Below, one piece after another: positions 60,501-64,000 of a stretch of DNA of 64,000 bases. Location of the stretch: assembly GCA_944336975.1 (NCBI GenBank), contig CALVLH010000008.1, positions 17,133 to 81,132 of the forward strand. Reading direction: 5' to 3'. Origin of the DNA: an uncultured Clostridia bacterium. GTDB lineage: Bacteria > Bacillota > Clostridia > Christensenellales > Borkfalkiaceae. A model generated the notes under the pieces. That model was not told where the DNA came from, ran no database searches, and worked only from the letters and a program-made list of their open reading frames with translations. Within the stretch, counting starts at the first letter, position 1. Every line of letters starts with the position of its first letter. The translations under genes were made by a program, and so were the position numbers.

Positions 60501-63500
60501 ACGTCGTTGTAGTTCTCGTTGCCGCTGACGGTATACCCGACCGTATGCGTGCCCGCGTTCGTATACTGCGCGACCGCCGCCTGTCCGTCGTACAGAACGG
60601 TGAACTCATCCTCGCCGAACGCCGTGACCGAGATCGCCGCGCCCTGCGCCGTCCCGTTATAGGTGTAATTCTGCTGTGCCGCGCTGACGGTATAATCCGC
60701 CTTCTGCACGGTAAGCGTGATCTTCGCTTCTGCGGCAAGATAGTTTGCCCCTTCCGACGCGCTTACGGTGATCACATGACCGTTGCCCTCCGCGACTGTC
60801 GTAAAGGTATAATCTTCCGCCGTCAATACGCCGTCGCCCGTATACGTCACTTTGCCGCTGACAAAGACCGTCTGCGCCGCGCCCGTGTAGGTGTATTCCG
60901 TCTGCACGTTGTCCGTGCCGATCGTCGCCTGCGCCTTTTTGATGGTGACGGTATAGGAGTCCGTCTTTTCCTTATAGTTTGCGCCCAAGACGGTGTAAGT
61001 GATGACATACGTCCCCGCATTCACGAGATCGGTTTCGGGGTTGATCGGCTTGTCGTTGCACTGATAGGTTACGACATAACCGCTGTCCGCCGCCGAAACG
61101 GATACGGGCGCGGAGAACGACGTCCCGTTATACGTCGAGGACGTATTTGAGGGTAGTTCAATCGATACTTCCGCTTTGTTGATCGTGACGGTATAACTGC
61201 CGCTCGCGTCGTTGTAATTCTGATTGCCGCCGACGGTATACTCGACCGTATAAGTGTCCGCGTTCGTGTACTGCGCAACGGCTGTCTGCCCGTTGTACTT
61301 GACGGTGAACTTATCGTTCCCGAACGCCGTGACCGAGATCGCCGCGCCCTGCGCCGTGGCGTTGTAGGTATACTCCTGATCGGGAGCGGTGACGGCATAA
61401 TCCGCCTTTTTGACGGTCACCTGAACTTCCGCGCTTCCCGCAAGGTAATTATCCGATTCCGCAACGGAAAGTCTGACGGTATGATCCCCCGCATTCGTGA
61501 AGATGTTGTCCGAATAGACCACTTCGCCGTATGTCGCGCTTGCGCCCGAGTTGACGGTGATCTGCGTTCCGTTATAGGTATATTCCGTCTGCACCCCGTC
61601 CGCCGAGATGACGTTTTTCGCCTTTGCGATGACGATCTCGTATTCGCCCGAAACGTCATTGTAGTTCTCGTTTCTGCTCACGGTATACTTGACCGTATAA
61701 GTCCCTGCATTCGTATACTGCGCGACCGCCACCTGTCCGTCGTACATAACGGTGAACTCATCCTCGCCGAACGCCGTGACCGAGATCGCCGCGCCCTGTG
61801 CCGCGCCGTTATAGGTATAATCCTGCCGTTCCGCGCTGACGGTGTAATTTGCCTTCTGCACGCTGAGCGTGATCTTCGCTTCCGCGGCGAGATAGTTCTT
61901 CCCTTCCGACGCGCTCACGGTGATCACATGTCCGTTGCCCTCCGCGACCGTCGTGAAGGTGTAATCTGCCGCCGTCAGAACGCCGTCGCCCGTATACGTC
62001 ACCTTATCGCGGACGAGAACCGTCTGCGCTTTGCCCGTGTAGACATATTCCGTCTCCACGCCGTCCATGCCGATCGTCGCCTGCGCCTTTGCGATCGTGA
62101 CCGTATAGCTTCCGTCTTTCCCTTCATAATTTTCCGCCGTAATAAAGTATCTGACGGAATAAACTCCCGCGTCGGTCAGGAGGGGCGCCGTCTCCGAAAG
62201 CTCCCCGCCGTTGACGGAATATTCCACTTTATATTCGGTTCCTTCCGCTCCGCGGATCTCGATGCCGAACGTCCGCTCTTTTCCGTCATAAGTGAGTTCT
62301 CTTTGCGAAGGCAACGTTATGGTGCCGGGGAACGCCTGAACGGAAAGGGTAAAGGAAAGATCGTAAGAGAACGCGAAATTTTCCGTGACTTCTTCGTCCG
62401 TACCTTTGACCTTGATCGCGCAAACGCCGTCTTGCCAGAAGAAGTATTTTGCAAAGCTCTCTTCGTCTTTTGCGATATACTCCCCTTCTTCCGTCGTATT
62501 GAGCACCACCGTTCCGACGAACTCGAACAGATCGTCTGCCTCGAAGAAGGAAATCGTCTTGGAGAGTTGCGTTCCGCTCGGCCCGCTGACAAACGCGTAG
62601 ACGACGAACTGCCGCTTTTCTACCGTAAAAGTATCGCTTTGCGCGGTCACGTTATAGTTTTCATTTGCAAACCCTTCCGCGCCGACGGTATAACTTCCCG
62701 CCGCGAACAATTTACTCTCGGAATATCCCGTGTATGCCTGCCCGTCCCGATAATAAACGAGCGAGACCGCGCCGAGTGCGCTCTTGTCGTCGTCGAAGAC
62801 GAGCCCGCTCGCTTCCCATTCCGCGGAAACCGTCTCTCCGAACGTATAGCTGTCCTTTTCCGCCGTGACGGTCACGGTGAGGTCCTTCTTCGCGACCGTG
62901 AACGAAGCGGATACGATGGCGATGTCATAGTTTTCCGACTCCGCCTCCGTCGTTGCCGTATATTCGCTCTCGCTCGCGGGGAATTGCGTCACCCGTTCGC
63001 CTTCCGCGTTCAGATAGAACACCGCGGGATAACCGAGCGTTCCGAGCGATTCCCCCAACACGAACCCCTCCGCGTTCACATAGCCGACGACGGCGTCGCC
63101 ATAGACGAGCGCGGCGCTCCTCATGATAACGTTCAGCGTGAGTGCCTTCTTTTCCACCGTGAAGGAAACGGGAGCTTCATACGAGATCTCATAGTTCTCC
63201 GACGTATAGCCGCTCACCGCCACCGTATAGCTTCCCGCGCCGAAGTTCCCGTCCGCCGTGTAGGGCGCTCCGTTCTTCGTGTAGGTGAATTCCGCCCTTC
63301 CGCCCAGCGCGCTCGCGCTCTCGTCCCATACCAGACCTGCGATCGCCGTTTTTATCGTCGGCACGTCGCCGTAGGTATAGGTCTTTCCCGCCGACGCTCC
63401 CACCGTAAGCGCCGCCTTTGCGACCGTGAAGGAAGCCGCGTTCACCGTAAGATCGTAGTTTGCCGCGACATATCCGTCCGCAAACGTCGCCGTCAAGGAA

Positions 63501-64000
63501 TATTTGCCCGCGCCGAGTTTTTCCGTAAGCACAGGCTCGTTGCCCTTCGTGACGGAATATGCGGGAACAAATTTCGCCTCGTCCCCTTCGACCACGCCCG
63601 TAAGGGCAAAGCCGAACTGCGCCGCCTCGCCGTAAGTGATGTTTTCCGCCGTCAAAGTCGCGCTCGCGCTCTTCTTTGCGACCGTAAACGTATCGCCCGT
63701 ATATGCGATCTCGTAATTGTCCGAGGCATATCCCGAGACGGATACCTCGTATTCGCCCGCCGTAAACCGCTCTTCCGCGTATTCCGCGCCCTCCTTCGTA
63801 TAGCTGTAAACGAGGGCGCCGCCGAGGGCATCTTCCCCCTCGCTGTACGCGAACCCTTCGAACGTTACGGACGGCGACGCGCTCTCCCCGTAAGCGAACC
63901 CCTCTGCGGCGACCTTCACCGTCAGCGCCGCCTTTGCGACCGTGAAGGAAGCTGCGGTCACGCTCAGTTCGTAGTTCGCCGCGACATATCCGTCCGCAAA
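57539..64000 (-). CDS. giant repeat adhesin-like surface protein, partial
   Basis: More than 2150 residues; the N terminus (and any signal peptide) is beyond the right edge, where the frame is still open. The N-terminal visible third consists of MBG-type beta repeats of about 85 residues (for example TFTVAKKSASATLTAENITY; GAGSYTVAVSGYTSENYEI). The middle consists of shorter YTYNGTAQGAAISVTAFG- and NYNDVSGEYDIVIAKA-containing repeats. From about 59050 down to 57540 a distinct non-repetitive beta domain follows, in DNA that is visibly less G+C-rich. No LPXTG or membrane helix ends it (last residues YLYGEGGWTVQ). Probably a cell-surface stalk and adhesive tip. Confidence 0.82.
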   Translation of the reverse strand, partial: FADGYVAANYELSVTAASFTVAKAALTVKVAAEGFAYGESASPSVTFEGFAYSEGEDALGGALVYSYTKEGAEYAEERFTAGEYEVSVSGYASDNYEIAYTGDTFTVAKKSASATLTAENITYGEAAQFGFALTGVVEGDEAKFVPAYSVTKGNEPVLTEKLGAGKYSLTATFADGYVAANYDLTVNAASFTVAKAALTVGASAGKTYTYGDVPTIKTAIAGLVWDESASALGGRAEFTYTKNGAPYTADGNFGAGSYTVAVSGYTSENYEISYEAPVSFTVEKKALTLNVIMRSAALVYGDAVVGYVNAEGFVLGESLGTLGYPAVFYLNAEGERVTQFPASESEYTATTEAESENYDIAIVSASFTVAKKDLTVTVTAEKDSYTFGETVSAEWEASGLVFDDDKSALGAVSLVYYRDGQAYTGYSESKLFAAGSYTVGAEGFANENYNVTAQSDTFTVEKRQFVVYAFVSGPSGTQLSKTISFFEADDLFEFVGTVVLNTTEEGEYIAKDEESFAKYFFWQDGVCAIKVKGTDEEVTENFAFSYDLSFTLSVQAFPGTITLPSQRELTYDGKERTFGIEIRGAEGTEYKVEYSVNGGELSETAPLLTDAGVYSVRYFITAENYEGKDGSYTVTIAKAQATIGMDGVETEYVYTGKAQTVLVRDKVTYTGDGVLTAADYTFTTVAEGNGHVITVSASEGKNYLAAEAKITLSVQKANYTVSAERQDYTYNGAAQGAAISVTAFGEDEFTVMYDGQVAVAQYTNAGTYTVKYTVSRNENYNDVSGEYEIVIAKAKNVISADGVQTEYTYNGTQITVNSGASATYGEVVYSDNIFTNAGDHTVRLSVAESDNYLAGSAEVQVTVKKADYAVTAPDQEYTYNATAQGAAISVTAFGNDKFTVKYNGQTAVAQYTNADTYTVEYTVGGNQNYNDASGSYTVTINKAEVSIELPSNTSSTYNGTSFSAPVSVSAADSGYVVTYQCNDKPINPETDLVNAGTYVITYTVLGANYKEKTDSYTVTIKKAQATIGTDNVQTEYTYTGAAQTVFVSGKVTYTGDGVLTAEDYTFTTVAEGNGHVITVSASEGANYLAAEAKITLTVQKADYTVSAAQQNYTYNGTAQGAAISVTAFGEDEFTVLYDGQAAVAQYTNAGTHTVGYTVSGNENYNDVSGEYDIVIAKAENVISTAGMTGEYDYTGKEIIVNSGASATYGDVVYSDNAFTNAGSYTVQLSVAETENYKSASATFKVTVNKAEVKIGSSYQYTYNGQAQGAISVNAPDSTYEISFSYAGGTYDTAPLFKDAGTYTVSYSVKASQNYAETNGSYTVIIAQAQLTVENPGDQTKEYDGEPFGTGVTVSGAFDDGYTVTYRCNGETIGSVQFTDRGEYVITYTVSGKNYETVSGTFTVTIEKVSNYIDVSGVRTEYTYTGELITVNSGASALFGDVVYSDNTFTNAGSYTVQLSVAETENYKAASTTVTVTVNKADYTAGDIPENAVKDTDIVMGYNKTLTDVALNDGFSWADKDTALESGTFDAYYCGDPVNYNAILTQISITARKETVTVLLEKEYSVKYSEMSSYQLPDVQIFGEGRTLSAEERAMFSVNADASNVNAAVGSTYLVTYTIVNENNPYFDVVFQNNGNANPNWLWLKVLSVGTGTGDNAEKYTIEDALNEVSSGTIIVQHDTAFAPADQTPYSGTGYYTVKSGVTLLVPYSNAYSANRKDVVEGFAAVGKAYVTLTVTSGTSITVYGEIVVNAAVTTASAPSTSSVNGNFGQMDVQIGSLIVFESGANFESMGFTFGEGNIVVKTGATAYEPFALPAYKGGTISGNIVGTVFPVNQYALTGIICRTEFQSGSAYYVKAFVTGASQNVNSDVKFISTASASFMQLTDGSIYKWIDEDNGKIHFELSGTIALNNITVDLGSIAAIAGLNMSTEGVQVPIPGNFHISIMSGTTTVSQGTQMKLLPGAALVVEKEATLVVEGAKDAPATSFLNRSTKYFPGGISSYGTDNYSFSDSLTQWQDGQLIKSYPYTNLAKVYRITPTFDYDATTPAVFLLKGNLEIKTAAYLTVEITAEEGATISTDATGREIKVSGSYSWGSTKYTTETLYTVVLGSFQEDYSPSGGEAYFTVYLTAKLLGGGESKLEVGKTYLYGEGGWTVQ
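59607..61798 (-). repeat. in-frame DNA repeats inside the adhesin gene
   Basis: Exact copies: 59607-59661 equals 60297-60351 (55 bp, 690 bp apart), and 60596-60646 equals 61748-61798 (51 bp, 1152 bp apart). Both distances are multiples of three, so recombination would add or remove repeats without a frameshift. Confidence 0.88.

Noticed and set aside
1-64000. tRNA, rRNA, insertion sequences, prophage and replication origin
   Set aside because: No T-arm consensus, transposase motif, integrase, phage structural gene or DnaA-box cluster was recognised by eye; a covariance or profile search could still find something missed.

Overview
The window looks like a chromosomal segment of a Gram-positive Firmicute, probably a gut-type anaerobic clostridium. 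This is inferred from gene content, not from a marker tree. Supporting content: RqcP-type S4 protein, DUF1385, DUF5685, COG2509 FAD protein, QueH, oxygen-sensitive pyruvate formate-lyase with its activase, Sec-type surface proteins and LacI-controlled sugar ABC import. Nothing LPS- or outer-membrane-specific is seen. Coding regions favour G/C in third positions. Many starts have GGAGG-like ribosome sites, and promoters are close to TTGACA-N17-TATAAT. No rRNA, tRNA, CRISPR array, insertion sequence or prophage was recognised.

Layout. 1-3.5 kb: the 5' end of rpoB (minus) diverges from rqcP-ispDF-radA. 3.5-8.7 kb (minus): FAD dehydrogenase, dut, trmB, Fe-alcohol dehydrogenase and a membrane glycosyltransferase. 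9-13.3 kb: an accessory patch with two DUF2188 genes, a duplicated GNAT gene and an operon GNAT-GNAT-TIR/methyltransferase-like. 13.3-25.1 kb (minus): translation and amino-acid housekeeping. It holds the trpS-DUF5685-J-like-membrane-rlmCD operon, thrC, a small P-loop gene, and rpmE-(DUF1385::prmC fusion)-prfA-aspartate aminotransferase. 25.4-29.8 kb (plus): MDR reductase, cardiolipin synthase, HAD phosphatase, phosphodiesterase and a small membrane protein. 29.8-33.7 kb (minus): queH, pflA, pflB. 33.9-34.6 kb: HEPN-like/CBS protein. 34.7-35.45 kb: a promoter-to-terminator unit with no intact gene, a candidate structured RNA or decayed gene. 35.8-37.2 kb: MscS channel and partner.

37.3-48.9 kb is the most coherent accessory locus. 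A LacI regulator has three identical 14-bp operators. Downstream come an ABC sugar importer, a cytoplasmic and an exported ADP-ribosylglycohydrolase-fold protein (each with a carbohydrate-binding-like module), a membrane-anchored protein with three binding modules, and a ribokinase behind a terminator-like hairpin. I read it as a capture, import and cleavage pathway for a ribosylated substrate. The substrate is not determined by the sequence.

49-64 kb (minus) is a surface cluster. It begins with a giant repeat adhesin (N terminus outside the window), then an ABC transporter, an Ig-like surface protein and an O-antigen-ligase-like enzyme. It ends with Nudix, a PD-(D/E)XK nuclease-like protein and a tiny acidic protein.
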